DNA of 60,000 bases, from assembly GCF_037975245.1 (NCBI RefSeq), contig NC_092578.1, positions 19,321,321 to 19,381,320 of the forward strand. The letters are read 5' to 3'. Each line of letters starts with the position of its first letter. The stretch's first letter is position 1. The DNA is from Apostichopus japonicus (lineage: Eukaryota; Echinodermata; Holothuroidea; Aspidochirotida; Stichopodidae). Below the pieces are notes generated by a model. That model was not told the origin of the DNA, made no database searches, and worked only from the letters and a program-made list of their open reading frames with translations. The position numbers were made by a program, and so were the translations under genes. Below are positions 15,065 through 37,975 of the stretch, one piece after another.

Positions 15065-15159
<95 letters not shown>

Positions 15160-15160
15160 C

Positions 15161-15234
<74 letters not shown>

Positions 15235-18109
15235 CAACTTTCCACATCTTGAGAGTTAATGAATTTCCACATTGGCATTCCTATAATAATTGTCTACAGC
15301 TAATTTGGTAACATGATTTGAGAACATCTTTTCTGAATAATACAGTAAGTGGATATTAAAATTATATACTCCTTGATGAGAAATAGCTCATATCTCAAAC
15401 ATCAATCTAAATCATGATGGAGATGATCTACTTGATAGGGGAAGATCTCTTCTCCTGCACCAGCGTGCAGGAGAAGAGATCGCTGGGGTACTGCATTACA
15501 TTAAATCATTTCATTAGTTTATAACACAATTCTTTTCATTACAGTACTGTCTTCAAATGATAATATTTTGAATGCAAACAAAAGTGTTTGTACTTAACAC
15601 CAGAGGATCTTCAATATTGTATGAATTTGTAAACATCACCAAAATGTAAAGAAAAAAATTGTGTCTAAAAGCGCTCTCGGAGTACAATTCTATGCTCATC
15701 ACGAATAGCATTTGAGATGAAAAGAAACAGCTTTTCATCACACATCACTGATAGAGCAAAGCCGACTAGCACCTGCATCTCGTAGATTGAGGAAATTAAA
15801 CTAACTTGGCAGATAAAACTGCCTGCGGCGACAACATCATGGAGAGCCAGGGAGAGACGGATGAATAAATGCAAAGCCAAATGCAGCCAGATTAATTATG
15901 GGAGATCAATTTGTAAAGAATTTTGAGTGATTCAATGAGAGAAGCTGTCTAAAGTGGGCTATGCCTACAGCACAGCATATATATGTATGGGACTACCACT
16001 CAGTAAAAAAATGGAAAGGGAGGAAATAAGAGCCCCTCTCCCTCCCCCTCCCCTTCACCATTTATGGTAATTTTGAATGCCAGGTTATTAACTTTAACTT
16101 TGATAGCTTTAACATATATCCATCCTGTGACTTCACAGAGAACATGAATGTACATGTATGTACAGTGTACTATAACTGACAATCGGCAAAAACTGCAATC
16201 CCACATTAGCATCCTCACAACCTGAGTATACTACATAGACACAATTACATGACACACAGACCATATAGCCTACTGTATGGCAGTTCTACAATTGAGAGAA
16301 TTAATTTTAACTAGTCTAGACAGCACAGGGTATAATATATGGAACTTACCTGTACAGTATTACACCTTTGAAGGAAATACTACCATGGCATTAACTCGAT
16401 ATCACACATAAACTTTGTACTGAAGCTAGTTTATTGTCCCTTTATACACCAGACTAATCAATCATGCAATAAACTTGTTTTCAAATCATGAAGTCAACCT
16501 TCCTAATGTAATATTTTCTGCAGTACCCCAGGCTAGTATTTTTTTATATAAACCTTAATATTTTTCTGTAGAGGTTCAAGTAACAAGCAGAGCCTTGGAG
16601 TCAATCATACTGCTTTGATAGGAGGGGGGGGGGGGGATGGAAGGGGCTAGCTTACAGTACCCATTAATAGCCCATTGCCTATATCATGAACATTTCCTAT
16701 GGACAAAATTAGCAGTGTTATGTACAAGAAATGCCATGTGCAACCACGATACTTTGGGACAAAATTAATGTTGGCAAATTATGACAGTTTTACTGGAAGA
16801 TCGTTCAGTGCATGAAACTAAAACTAATATGATAACTCCTTGACAGTATTATATTACACTGTTTAAAGTAAAACTTGTATCTCCCCATTGGCTCCTTTTC
16901 ACTTGTTTCGTAAGCAGCTGTAGGACTAACTTTAAGATCTTTGCAGAGACCTGGTCTTTAAAATATACAAGCATGATACTGGATCAAATGTATACCATTA
17001 TCATGATTACATGGTCACATCGGTTAAGGGTGTACCGGTTCCATGAAAGACCTTCAATTGTTCTTGTTAAGACCATTTCTAATCATTTTTACCACCAGTA
17101 CATTATAAACATTAACCTTTCATTTTCCGTATTGAAGATGGAATAACACTCTCTACTTAATTTTACATAAATTTCGTTTACACAGAAACACGAGCATGGC
17201 ACTTTCAAATGAATGAAACTAACAATAATGACATAACATTGGATTTTGAGGATAGTTTCCCATCCAGCCAACTAATGGATCTAAAAATGAAAGGAAAAAA
17301 TTTCCCATGGTTTTTGGCTTCATGACTCCCCTAATATTATCTTATATAACTTTTGTCATTGGAACTGTTACAAAACAAACAAAAGATAAACCTCTTGTCC
17401 TTCTTTAACTGTGCAATTATGTCACGCAAATTAAGCTAATTGGTTGCGAGTCCACTTCTGCTAATTATATTCGTGATGGAAGCAGGAAGCTAGAAACAGC
17501 TATTGTAACATTCATTCAGTTGTCTTTAGAATAGAGAAAACCAAAATAAACTTCATGAAAATCATAGAATGATAATTGTCATTAGCAAAATTACTAGCTT
17601 CAGGCCAACTCTAATTTCAAGCCCTTTGGTCTAACCTCACTAACACAAAACGAAAACAAAACTTCAAGTTAATCTCAAATTTGAGTGCATCGCAGTAGTA
17701 CTTAATGACTAAACACAGAAACTTGAGTACAGGAGTAAAACAAACTGGGTTTTTTTTCTATCGTTTTTTCTTCTTCTAGCGAAATGGTGTCATTTAGGTT
17801 GATGAATTCAGTTGCATACTCATCTAGACTGGCCAGAATTAATGAATTTCATTGCTAGAATATGCCACCAATTTTGTTGGTGTATACATAGCCTAGTTGA
17901 TGTAAAAATGTAATCAAGGTAGAGTTAAGACAAGGAAGAGTAAAAAAATATAAGATAAAATGAAAAGCATAAATTCTGTTCTCTTTTCTTCTTTGCTGTC
18001 ACTTTATAAGTTGTAAGTTACTTACTTTCTCACCCCCATTGGTAACAGTCCCATGGTATGGTGGATCGTCTGCGATTCTACTTCGTTCATTCGGTTCATG
18101 GGACTCCAT
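2521..18109 (-). CDS. SLC38A11: SLC38A11-like sodium-coupled neutral amino acid transporter, 5' half
   Basis: Polytopic plasma-membrane or organellar amino-acid carrier of the AAAP/SLC38 family. Five minus-strand exons join with consistent phases: 18026-18109 (start codon, 28 codons), 12567-12699, 4035-4109, 3448-3582 and 2521-2586, giving about 164 residues. The start exon opens [20 protein letters not shown] and follows a 'tttatttcag' acceptor. Exon 2 ends [13 protein letters not shown] and exon 3 continues [18 protein letters not shown]. This is the TM1 substrate/ion-binding signature, very close to the GSGIIGLPY..KQAG.PLG pattern I know from SLC38A11. Exon 4 ([15 protein letters not shown], then [21 protein letters not shown] split over two stretches) and exon 5 ([20 protein letters not shown]) follow the same family order. 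All junctions are phase 0 or 1 GT-AG. The remaining TM segments must lie left of the window. Other SLC38 members are less likely because of the GSGIIG...KQAG.PLG combination. Confidence 0.85.
6276..6575. repeat. Direct tandem duplication, 152-bp unit
   Basis: The segment beginning 'tctagttgcaggaaaagaca' at 6276 recurs at 6428 with only a few substitutions and a two-base indel, and runs to about 6575. Two units are present, indicating a recent local duplication. Confidence 0.95.
11612..11687 (-). repeat. Fragment of the ~145-bp 'aggtcaaa' repeat family
   Basis: Read on the minus strand, this gives 'cctattg' near its start and then 'tttggggtcactagaggtca' followed by 'aattgtggaaaccttg'. It matches part of the unit arrayed at 21756-22105. 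Confidence 0.8.
11746..11926 (-). ncRNA. U2 snRNA-derived sequence (probable pseudogene or U2-headed repeat)
   Basis: On the minus strand, bases 11914 to 11878 read ggtcttttggttaagatcat and then gtgtagtatctgttccc. This matches 32 of 37 positions of U2 snRNA nucleotides ~11-47 as I recall them, with the branch-point-pairing GUAGUA segment intact. Further along, a GATAC...CCGAGGA remnant fits the U2 stem II region, and a 3'-terminal hairpin (cccagg-ttcttt-cctggg) sits where U2 stem-loop IV would be. The U-rich Sm site (AUUUUUG type) is missing and the middle is unlike U2. A second copy of only the 3' half lies at 35329-35425, so the sequence is more likely a retroposed, repeat-forming U2 derivative than a working snRNA gene. 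Confidence 0.6.
12266..12450 (+). repeat. Interspersed repeat, ~185 bp, copy 1
   Basis: The segment from 'gtattgaccatagctgtatg' to 'gagtcttcacaccctttaa' recurs in reverse orientation at 32321-32502 with scattered substitutions. The ends are sharp in both copies. There are no obvious terminal inverted repeats and no ORF. Confidence 0.9.
12449..12536. repeat. 44-bp tandem duplication next to the interspersed repeat
   Basis: 'ttaagcaagtgaactcatct' and the following bases are repeated immediately as 'ttaagcaagttaactcatct', each copy ending 'gaattatttgtgagggta'. Two units are present just upstream, in genomic order, of transporter exon 2. Confidence 0.9.
13639..13877 (+). mobile_element. tRNA-derived SINE, copy 1
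   Basis: The head contains an A-box-like 'tagcctagtggttaacgcc' and a B-box 'ggttcgattcc', the Pol III internal promoter layout of a tRNA. A ~150-bp non-tRNA body and a short 'catacatacat' tail follow. A second, nearly identical copy lies at 49218-49479. The length (~240 bp), the head-body-tail order and the dispersed copies fit a SINE. I could not assign it to a named SINE domain family. Confidence 0.9.
15010..15232. repeat. Interrupted (TA)n microsatellite
   Basis: About 220 bp of alternating TA with a few single-base interruptions (ctgtata, gtata, catac). All the IYIY-type reading frames over it are artefacts. Confidence 0.98.
15444..15481. other. Perfect 17-bp hairpin with a 4-nt loop
   Basis: 'gatctcttctcctgcac' is followed by the loop 'cagc' and then the exact reverse complement 'gtgcaggagaagagatc'. 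The pairing does not extend into the flanks. The arm is too short for a standard pre-miRNA. Confidence 0.85.
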
Positions 18110-21100
18110 TCTACTGAAATAAAAAGTATGTGAAGGAATCATCCACTGTAGTACAAAACAAAGCAAAGTAACTCCACAGAGATCTGCAGTACAGCCTTAT
18201 ACCACAGAGATCCATAAACAACAACATGGTGAAGGGAAAATGCACATGATACATGTATACATACATGTGTTTGAAGTTATTAAGAAAAATCATGTGTGCT
18301 TTGATAGATGCTTTGATAGTTCTAAAGGTCATTTTTGTCTTGTCTACTTGTAAGCTTGCACAAAATTACATTCATTGTAAGAATGATATAAATTTACCAT
18401 ATAGCCGCTATATGGTTAACTTATATCATGTAAGAATGATATATAATGTAAGAATGATATAAATTTATGGTTGCCATATATGGTACATTTATATCATTAT
18501 TACAACTAATGTAATTTTGGCACAAATTTCTTTTCCGGCAAATTGTAGAGATCTATCAGTATTGTCTCAAATATGCTAGAAAATGCTAGAAAAAATATGC
18601 TAGAAAGTCTAATAATGGTCACACTCCTCTTCTTATCATATTCCTTCCATCAACTTTACAATTCTTCCTCACCAAGGTGTTGTATTGTCTGATTAAAAAT
18701 TCCTCCATGTCTGTGCATAATTAGGAGCTTTTAGTCACAGCAGAAACTATAGTAAAACAATGCTATTCCAATTTTAACATATTATGCCAAATTTGGGGCT
18801 ATTTCTCTAACTGACCTTTGTTTCCCAAAATTTACTGTTGTCATGCACTGATTTGTACATGCTCGAGTTGAATTTCTGATCCGACAATTATGTTCATATA
18901 CAGTAGAGTAGATAACTTTATATGAACACTGTATGATAGAGAAACTCAATGATTAATGTGACTCTAGAGTGGCCACTAATACATATATATAATATGGCCA
19001 ATATCATTCATAAGAAGTGGACAGCTTATCGACCAGATATGATGAAATGACAATAGCTTTTAGAAATTACAACTGATTTTGAGCATTTCACCAGCTCAAC
19101 AGACTGGCTGGTTTGAAGGGATTATTTTCATGATATTTGCATAGTTTTGAGGAAATTAACCATGTTTTTCTATTCTGTAAAAACAATGTTCTTCAGCAGT
19201 CACACAAGTTCAGCAATGCAGTCTGTCAATAATAATGAATTTCAACAGCAAGCTATGCGTTCTTTTTTTGCTTCCTGTTATAATAGTCCATTCAAAATCC
19301 TGCTGGGAACATCTGCAGTGCCTTGGCAATTTCATTTCAGACCTAAGCAATCAAATGAACTGTTTACCGAATTGTAAATAAAATGAAGTTTCCATTTGAG
19401 GGACAATCTAATCTGTAGTGACAAACATTAATTAAGACAGCTAGGTGAGTACTGTTTATTGCAGTGCAATAACCTGTATGTTTCAAGGTCAGCCTATCAT
19501 TGATCTCTACAAGTAAATGACTGCTCTTTATTCTGTAAGACTATGACTGTATCAATTTGCTCACAAAAGCTAGTCATCCAACCAGCTAGTACACTGACAG
19601 AATTTTCCCTTCTCATAAAATCAATACATTGATTTTATATACCTCTGAATACCTGTTATGAATGAGAGGATGTTTTTCCGCTGTCTTTAGTGTACGTAAG
19701 TACACTTTCAAACTGACAAAACTGTGTGACCATGCAGGTATTGTCCAACAACTACACTCACAGCAGGCATTAAACGAAACTGAAATACTGGTAGCAGAAT
19801 TTTACACTTTTGAATAACATGCTACCAAATACCAGTGCTTCAAAATTCTACTGGTTACTGTCCGATACTCCAACACACACCAATTACGTACAGGCTTTTG
19901 AGAGAAAATCATATTTGCTGATTATAAGCAGTAAAATGGGGCTTATAAATGTTAGATATATAAATGAAAATCATACAGATCCTTTGACTGACCATTTACA
20001 CATATCCAAGGGCAAATTTAACAGTAGGTTCTTCCTTATAAAGTGACTATACCTTTTACAGGAAATCCAGTCCTGACCAAGTTAGTGATGTGGATTGACC
20101 CCTTCATATCAACACCTATGAGTCTACATAGTAGATTTTCAGAAATGTGTAGAATTTTAAAGGTATCTCAGTGTTTGCTTAATTGTGCTTTGTTTCAAGA
20201 ACAGCAGTGGTCAAGTTACACATTCTCCATGAACATGCACTAACTCCAAAGTGAAATTTTTTTAACAGCAATTTTACAAATTGTGGAATAGTCTCTAAAA
20301 CACATGTAACCTGGGTGACACTTCTTTGTGTCAGCTTTATCTTGGGACAGCAATGAGAATGACTATCCCATGAAATCAAAGGCCTGTGGTCACCTTATTC
20401 AAGTATTAAATTTATTCCCAATCATTCACACAATTGATTAAAAATAGAAGATGTCTCGAACATATTGCATGACAAAATCAGTTGTCCTGCATCTTGCTGT
20501 GGAATGCAACTATAAGCACCTTTCTAATTTTTTTTATGTTACTTTGAATAACAAGCCTTAAAAGTTGTATTTTTTAATTGTTGAATATGTGAGATTTTTT
20601 TCACTGTTGGTTTTTATCACTGCAGCTTTCTATAACTTAAATCTTTGTTACAAGCCTTTTTACCCTAAAATTCAAGTATATGCTACTGCTTATAACCTTA
20701 GGTTGTGAAAATGAGTTGATCTATGAAATAGTCCAGTCCATGTCTTCAATAATGCCTATGATAAATTTTAACAAATTTGAAGTCAGAAATCACAGTGTAT
20801 AGTGACTGACACACAAAATACAACTCTGCACAACGGATGTCTGTGTTCAACTGACATTATTCCAATCTTCCTTTTACTAAATAACATTAATTAACAACAT
20901 CAACCCTTGTACACAACCTCTTATAATACCTATCTTTAATATCCTAGTTTATACTTTACTGTAGTAGCTCACTGAAACTTGTAACATTAATGTATACAAA
21001 GAGGCTATAGCTTGGACTATGTGTTGCAACCTTCTAACCGCTTTCATAGTACCATTATCTAGCAACACACTGGCCTATTATTAGAATTAGCCTACATTTG

Positions 21101-21749
21101 ATACAAAGTTAGGCTAAGCAAGTCCAACGTTAACTAGGCTTGGGCCTACTACATCTTGTCCTGAACCATCAAAGACAAAAACAGCTGTCTTTGGTTTCAT
21201 TAGAAAGCCACTGTTCTGTAACACATGTTATTATTTTAATGCCTAAGTTAAAACATGCATTCAGTGTATTACCTTAAGTATTAACGGCTAAGATCTGTAC
21301 TTTCATCCACAACTAGTAAAATATCAACGCAGAAATTCCAGAAATGTCAAAATCCGCCGAGTTTACTTGTCGTCTGCTCGACACGGTTGCCTACTTTGCC
21401 AAGAAGTAATCCCTAGCCCTAATCCCGCATGCTTCAGCGCTGTGCAGTAAAATAGCGTGTAAGTACCTGGGAGGTATAGAGGATCGGATACATTAATCCG
21501 TCAACATCAGATTCATTAAGTGGGAGAAACACCGCAAAACCGGGCATAATAGTCAAACTACGTCACATGAAGGAGGAGCTCCGCAATTAACCACGCCTAT
21601 TGAATTACTCAAAGCTCTCCCTCTATTGTTCGGGAAAATGAGTTGGGGTCGCTCAACGGTATTTCGAGTCACCTTAGTTTATTTGTTTCGATGATAATCG
21701 TAACCTATGCAGTCATGCTGGCTTATGAGTGTGTGTAGCGCCTCGCCTT
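18110..21749. other. Region upstream of the transporter start codon: 5' UTR introns or intergenic
   Basis: No protein-coding exon is supported. It contains a foldback element (18358-18523). A possible non-coding first exon ends at about 21467: the minus strand reads 'cctctatacctcccag' followed by 'gtacttac', a reasonable donor. The flanking 21340-21560 has more CG dinucleotides than its surroundings, so this may be the transporter promoter region. Confidence 0.35.
18358..18523. mobile_element. Foldback (MITE-like) element, 166 bp
   Basis: The left arm 'gcacaaaattacattcattg...' (about 46 bp) is the imperfect reverse complement of the right arm ending '...aatgtaattttggcac'. The centre contains smaller nested palindromes around 'ccatatagccgctatatgg'. 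There is no ORF. This structure is typical of non-autonomous inverted-repeat elements. No clear target-site duplication was identified. Confidence 0.7.
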
Positions 21750-21755
21750 AAAACA

Positions 21756-22105
21756 CGATACCTCAAGAAGGGAAGTTTGGATCAATGTCATATTTGGTGA
21801 GTAGGTGTACCACATTGGGTAGAAGAAGCATTTTGTTTTTAGAGGAGGTCAAAGGTCATTGGTGGTCACCAGGGGTCAAATGGTGAAAACCTTGTAAGAA
21901 AGTACGTTATCTCAAGAAGGGAAGCTTGGATCAATCTCGTATTTCCTGTGAAGGAGTACCACATTGAGAAGAAAAAGCCTATTGTTGTTTGTGGAGGTCA
22001 AAGTTAATTTGGGGTCACTAGAAGTCAAAATGTGAAAACCTTGTAACCACGATATCTCAAGAAGGGAAGCTTAGACCAATATCATATTTAGTATGTAGCT
22101 TTGAC
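21756..22105 (+). repeat. Three-unit tandem repeat (~145 bp) with nuclear-receptor-like half sites
   Basis: Three units begin 'cgatacctcaagaaggg', 'cgttatctcaagaaggg' and 'cgatatctcaagaaggg' at 21756, 21905 and 22050. The third is truncated after about 55 bp. Each full unit carries AGGTCA-like half sites. Unit 1 has a perfect direct repeat aggtcaaaggtca (DR1) at 21846-21858. A related fragment lies at 11612-11687, so the family is dispersed. Confidence 0.9.
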
Positions 22106-23391
22106 ACGTTCAGTACAAGCCGAATATTGTTTTTTAAAATCGCCAAGAAACTTTCGCGGGACAAATTTGGAGAATTGTCGATGCTTTGGAGTCGATTTTG
22201 GATGTTTTGGAACATTACACATTCGATTGTTTGTGTCCCCACATGGTTGTTCCGCATTCTTCCCCTACACATGGCATCAAATGTGCTCATAACAGCATTA
22301 ACAATAACAGATATATAGTTTTTAATACCCCCCCCCCCCGCATACACACACACACAGACACCCAAAAGAGCACAACTTCACTGAGCAGAAAGTCTCACCC
22401 AATCCCATTTGAGTGATATAGACAAGATTTTCAGTTTGGATGCACGGGTGGACACACACTCCTGTAACTTGTAGAACGAACATTAGGTGCCGTACATTAT
22501 GTTGCCATATATTCTTAAGCAAAGACCAAACTACAAGCATTTGAATAACTTTTTAAGTTTCCAAGATAGGCCTATATACTGACATGCTGAAAGGCCACCT
22601 ATCTTTATTTATACATTAGTGTGTATAGTACGTGAAGTATCGTTTGCTCAACATGGTGCACAATTTTTAAACAAACTTAATTAACAATCACTGTTTCTTT
22701 ACTGTTCATTTGATCGTTGCATGCTACGTGGCCAAATAACTATTGATCAAGCAATGACCACGGCTATGAATGGGCAGGGTGTGGGTGGAGTGAGTTGGGA
22801 CAGGTGAGGGGGGGGGGTGGGGATTCTGAGAACATAAGCCCCCAGAAGAGTTATTTCGCAGTAGTGTTCCTATTTAGGTGCAAAGGCAATTTTACTTAAT
22901 CAGAAATAATCTTTCAAAACCTGTGCTTGATGTATCTGAAGATTTATCACGAATAAATAGTTTAGGCAATTTTCTTTCAACCAATTGTAAATTTTGTAAC
23001 AGATAAGAGCAGAACTACAAAATATGAAAGTGCTTTTGTGTTTGAAAATACCCTGCGGCCAACCGTGATCACTTGAAATATGCTTTTTAAAATATTGCGT
23101 AAACTGAGTTTTACTTAGAGTAGGTGAAAGTACACACTTTATCTTCTTTGTTTCAAATATATCCTGGCTTTATCAAGTTTCAGTTTTGCTTTTGTTTCCT
23201 CAAAAAGTGAGTTAATGAGTTTTACATTGACCACCGCGTTAGCACACATAAGTTGTTTTCTATACTGTTAAACTAACTTAACACGGAAGTAGCCGTATTA
23301 GTGTACTTATTATGTTCACCTCATTGACATCGTGATAAGCTCTTTATACTCATTTTATGGTTAAACGAATTGAGTTATCGTACAAGTAAGC
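22106..23391. other. Intergenic region upstream of the Ig receptor gene
   Basis: No exon is supported. It contains a poly-C run with (CA)n at about 22328-22356 and a poly-G run near 22808. The promoter of the plus-strand receptor gene should lie in the right part, but no convincing TATA box or initiator could be singled out. Confidence 0.4.
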
Positions 23392-34475
<11,084 letters not shown>

Positions 34476-34669
34476 TCCTAGTATTTATGTATCCCATGAA
34501 GAGCACATGTCGGGCTTGGTTGAGATGTATTTTGCGTGAAATGTGCCATACCGTCGTGCATGGTGTCCAACTCGCAAGGAAAGATATATGATGTATGTGA
34601 ACACTTTCCTCCGACCTTCGCAGTTCCAATATCCAAAGAAGCCGATGAATGGTGAACTTGCGACAAAAA

Positions 34670-35040
34670 TATAAAGAAAGAACGGAAGTTGAGTAATATA
34701 CACAATAAAGAACGGATATATGCAGAGAAAGGACAGTTGTTGAATATGTGTAAGGGCGAAGACGGGCAGGTGTTGTATATGCAAACAATTAACGGATGTA
34801 AACATGCAAAAATTACCAAAATAAAACGAATGTTGAATATGCAAAAGTATGGGAACGGATGCTGAATATGTTAAAAAGGAAACAGACGTTATATAAGCAA
34901 AGTAATCAATGGAAAGTTGTGTAAATGCAAAGCAGGAGTGGATTATGCATTTATCATGTAAAGGAAGATGTTGAATATGCTAAGTGAACAGATGTTGAAT
35001 ATGCAATGAGCGTGCAAAAATGTTATATATACGCAACTAA
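34670..35040. repeat. Degenerate tandem repeat with a 'gttgaatatgcaaa' core
   Basis: Variants of 'aacggatgttgaatatgcaa' recur at irregular 30-60 bp spacing about ten times across this stretch, overlapping the likely 3' UTR end of the Ig receptor gene. Confidence 0.7.
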
Positions 35041-35328
35041 AGCAAAGGAATTGCACTTGCAAATAAACAATAGATGGCAATGTTTCTCTTTACGAATGGT
35101 AAACAATGCATACGAAACTGGACATGAAACATTTATGTGGAAGCCATATATCCTTGCTATGTTTAGTCAATATATTTTGTATATAGTTTACGGTTTTTCA
35201 GTTCAGTGTTTTAACATGTTTGAATCAAAGCTAACTGTCAACATATTTCAATCTCTTTATTTACATTAAAGCAAACAATCCCACACTACAGAATAAAGAA
35301 TAATGTATAAGGACTTCTTAATCATACC

Positions 35329-35425
35329 GTTGTAGTCTTGATAACGTAAGGGGACTGGGGTTGAGATTGGGTCAAGGCATTTGGTATTCTTTCCCAGGTT
35401 CCATCTTGGGTGACCCTGAAGAAGA
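35329..35425 (+). repeat. 3'-half copy of the U2-derived repeat
   Basis: 'gtagtcttgataacgtaagg', then 'ggactggggttgagattggg' and a 'cccaggttccatcttggg' hairpin parallel the 3' half of the minus-strand sequence at 11746-11836 in the same order and spacing. The U2-like 5' head is absent here. Confidence 0.7.
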
Positions 35426-36200
35426 AAAAAATTGTAAGGACGAATTAGAATTATATATGAATATATGAAATGTTAATGTATCATATAAAATATGAATTAA
35501 TTGTTTATTTCCCATTAATTTGGATAGCACCTTTAATTATCACATGGCTAATAACCGAAATGAAAGGGTACTGATGTCAAGAAGTAGATCAATTTGTTTG
35601 GTATTCATGTCCAGACTCTAGCTTGGTGAATATTTTATAATGATATGTAACTTGAGCAGAAAGACTTGAGCTTATCATAAATGTGTAAATTTACTTTATC
35701 TTTTGTGTATATATTATGATACTTTGTGTTATTCTGTGCCAGTGAACGTTTATTTCAATGTAAAACACACACACAGATCAGTATGTAAAAAAGAAACCTC
35801 ACACGTTCTCTCTCGCATTTCCCATAATTACGCAACATTTTAATTAATCAATTTGTATATATAAACCGGTGAAAGTCTTCGTCTCTTGTTATTCTGTACA
35901 CTTTCAGTTTTATTGTATCAAGGCGAATGTAATTATGTTTGTTAGTCGCCGTATATGCCAATTTAAATTGACTTACGCAAGTTTAAATCGACATTTACCC
36001 ATCAGTTAAGGTGGTTTATGTATAACTTTGTGAATAGTTCTGCACATTATAGTATATACATCAACATATAGCCTACCAGTCTGAATCGACACATGCATTA
36101 AATTGCTTTCTGTCAATTTAATTCAACGTATATATCTGTTTAATTCAACAGCTAACAATTTCAATTGCAATGGTATATATGTCGATCTCCAAAATCTCCA

Positions 36201-37493
36201 AAACAGTCAACATCTGATCTGACTAAACAGACTAAAACAGTGTGATTAAAAACCAGTCAACATCTGATCTGAACTAAACAGACTATAAAAAAGTGTGATT
36301 ACAAAGCAGTCAACATCTGATCTGAACTAAACAGGCTAGAACAGTGTGGTTATAAAGCAGTCAACTTTTGATCTGAACTAAACAGACTATAAAAAAGTGT
36401 GATTACAAAGCAGTCAACATCAGATCTGAACTAAACAGACTAGAACAGTGTGGTTATAAAGCAGTCAACATCTGATCTGAGCTAACAAACTATAAAAAAA
36501 GTGTTATTATACGAAGCAGTCAACTCCTGATCTGAACTACACAGAATACAACAGTGTGATTAAAATGCAGTCAACATCTGATATCTGAACTAAACAAATT
36601 AAAGCAGTGTGGTTATAAAGCAGTCAACATCTGATCTGCACTAAACAGACTAAAACAGTGTGATTATAAAGCAGTTAACATCTGATCTGAACTAAACAAA
36701 CTAAAACAGTGTGATTTAATGGATTCAACATCTGATATCAGAATTAAACAAACTAAAACAGTGTGGTTATAAAGCAGTCAACATCTGATCTGCACTAAAC
36801 AGACTAAAACAGTACTGTGATTATAAAGCAGTCAACATCTGATCTGAACTAAACAGACTGAAACAGTGTGATTATAAAGCAGTCAACATCTGATCTGAAC
36901 TAAACAGACTGAAACAGTGTGGTTATAAAGCAGTCAACATCTGATCTGAACTAAACAGACTGAAACAGTGTGATTTAATGCATTCAACATCTGATATCTG
37001 AATTAAACAAACTAAAACAGTACTGTGATTATAAAGCAGTCAACATCTGATCTGAACTAAACAGACTGAAACAGTGTGATTATAAAGCAGTCAACATCTG
37101 ATCTGAACTAAACAGACTGAAACAGTGTGATTTAATGCAATCAACATCTGATATTTGAATTAAACAAACTAAAACAGTACTGTGATTATAAAGCAGTCAA
37201 CATCTGATCTGAACTAAACAGACTGAAACAGTGTGGTTATAAAGCAGTCAACATCTGATCTGAACTAAACAGACTAAAACAGTACTGTGATTATAAAGCA
37301 GTCAAATTTCTGATCTGAACTAAACAGACTGAAACAGTGTGGTTATAAAGCAGTCATCATCTGAACTGAACTAAACAGATTAAAACAGTGTGATTATAAA
37401 GCAGTCAACATCTGATCTGCACTAAACAGACTAAAACAGTGTGGTTATAAAGCAGTCAACATCTGATCTGAACTAAACAGACTAAAACAGTGT
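36201..37493. repeat. 51-bp satellite, about 25 units
   Basis: The unit is roughly 'gcagtcaacatctgatctga' + 'actaaacagactgaaacagt' + 'gtgattataaa', 51 bp. Units vary by substitutions and small indels. Several carry an extra 'tact' in aaacagtactgtg, and some have shortened 'gtgatttaatgca' ends, suggesting higher-order variants. It lies between the two receptor genes and has no ORF. Confidence 0.97.
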
Positions 37494-37975
37494 CATCGTT
37501 CAACATGGTTCCCCCGTCAATCATGATAATGATGTAAACTCAACAGATATCCATGGTTACCCGTGTGAACAAGAATAGTTTTTAAAGTAAGTCAATATTA
37601 TCATAATACAGTCAAAACGGAACAGTTAAAAGATATTATCGTGGTTCTGGGAGTTAGTGAACCGTGATATAGAAACCTGGGTGGGTGTTCAAGAAACAAC
37701 AATGGTACAATAGTTCGTTTCAAAACTATTTGGTTGGTTATGTATTGTGTAAATTCTTTAGCAATGACCATTATACGCATACAATTCATGTCCATATCCT
37801 GTTAACATAGTCTTTAGCCTATCCACGCATTATAGAACCTACCCGACCTTGACTTTGTATGAAGCCTACTACAGTGCATCTGCGTGGTCCCTGTCAGAAT
37901 AAATGTACGCGGGTTGTCTCTTAGTAGAAGATAACATACACCTTGTCTTCTGATTGCGTAGAAGGTGTGGATTCG

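Larger units (their letters stand above)
12700..18025. other. Intron 1 of the SLC38A11-like gene
   Basis: No coding exon is supported. It contains SINE copy 1 (13639-13877), a long interrupted (TA)n tract (15010-15232) and a perfect hairpin (15444-15481). A poly-G run of about 12 lies near 16623. Confidence 0.65.
34476..36200. other. 3' flank of the Ig receptor
   Basis: An aataaa hexamer at about 34704-34709 is the first poly(A) signal candidate after the stop. From about 34670 to 35040 the DNA is a degenerate tandem of 'gatgttgaatatgcaaa'-like segments. A U2-related repeat fragment lies at 35329-35425. No further exon is supported. Confidence 0.5.

Noticed and set aside
14979-15278. Several IYIY frames on both strands
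   Set aside because: Translation of a TA microsatellite.
36201-37493. CRISPR-like array
   Set aside because: Units are contiguous without unique spacers, and the window is eukaryotic.
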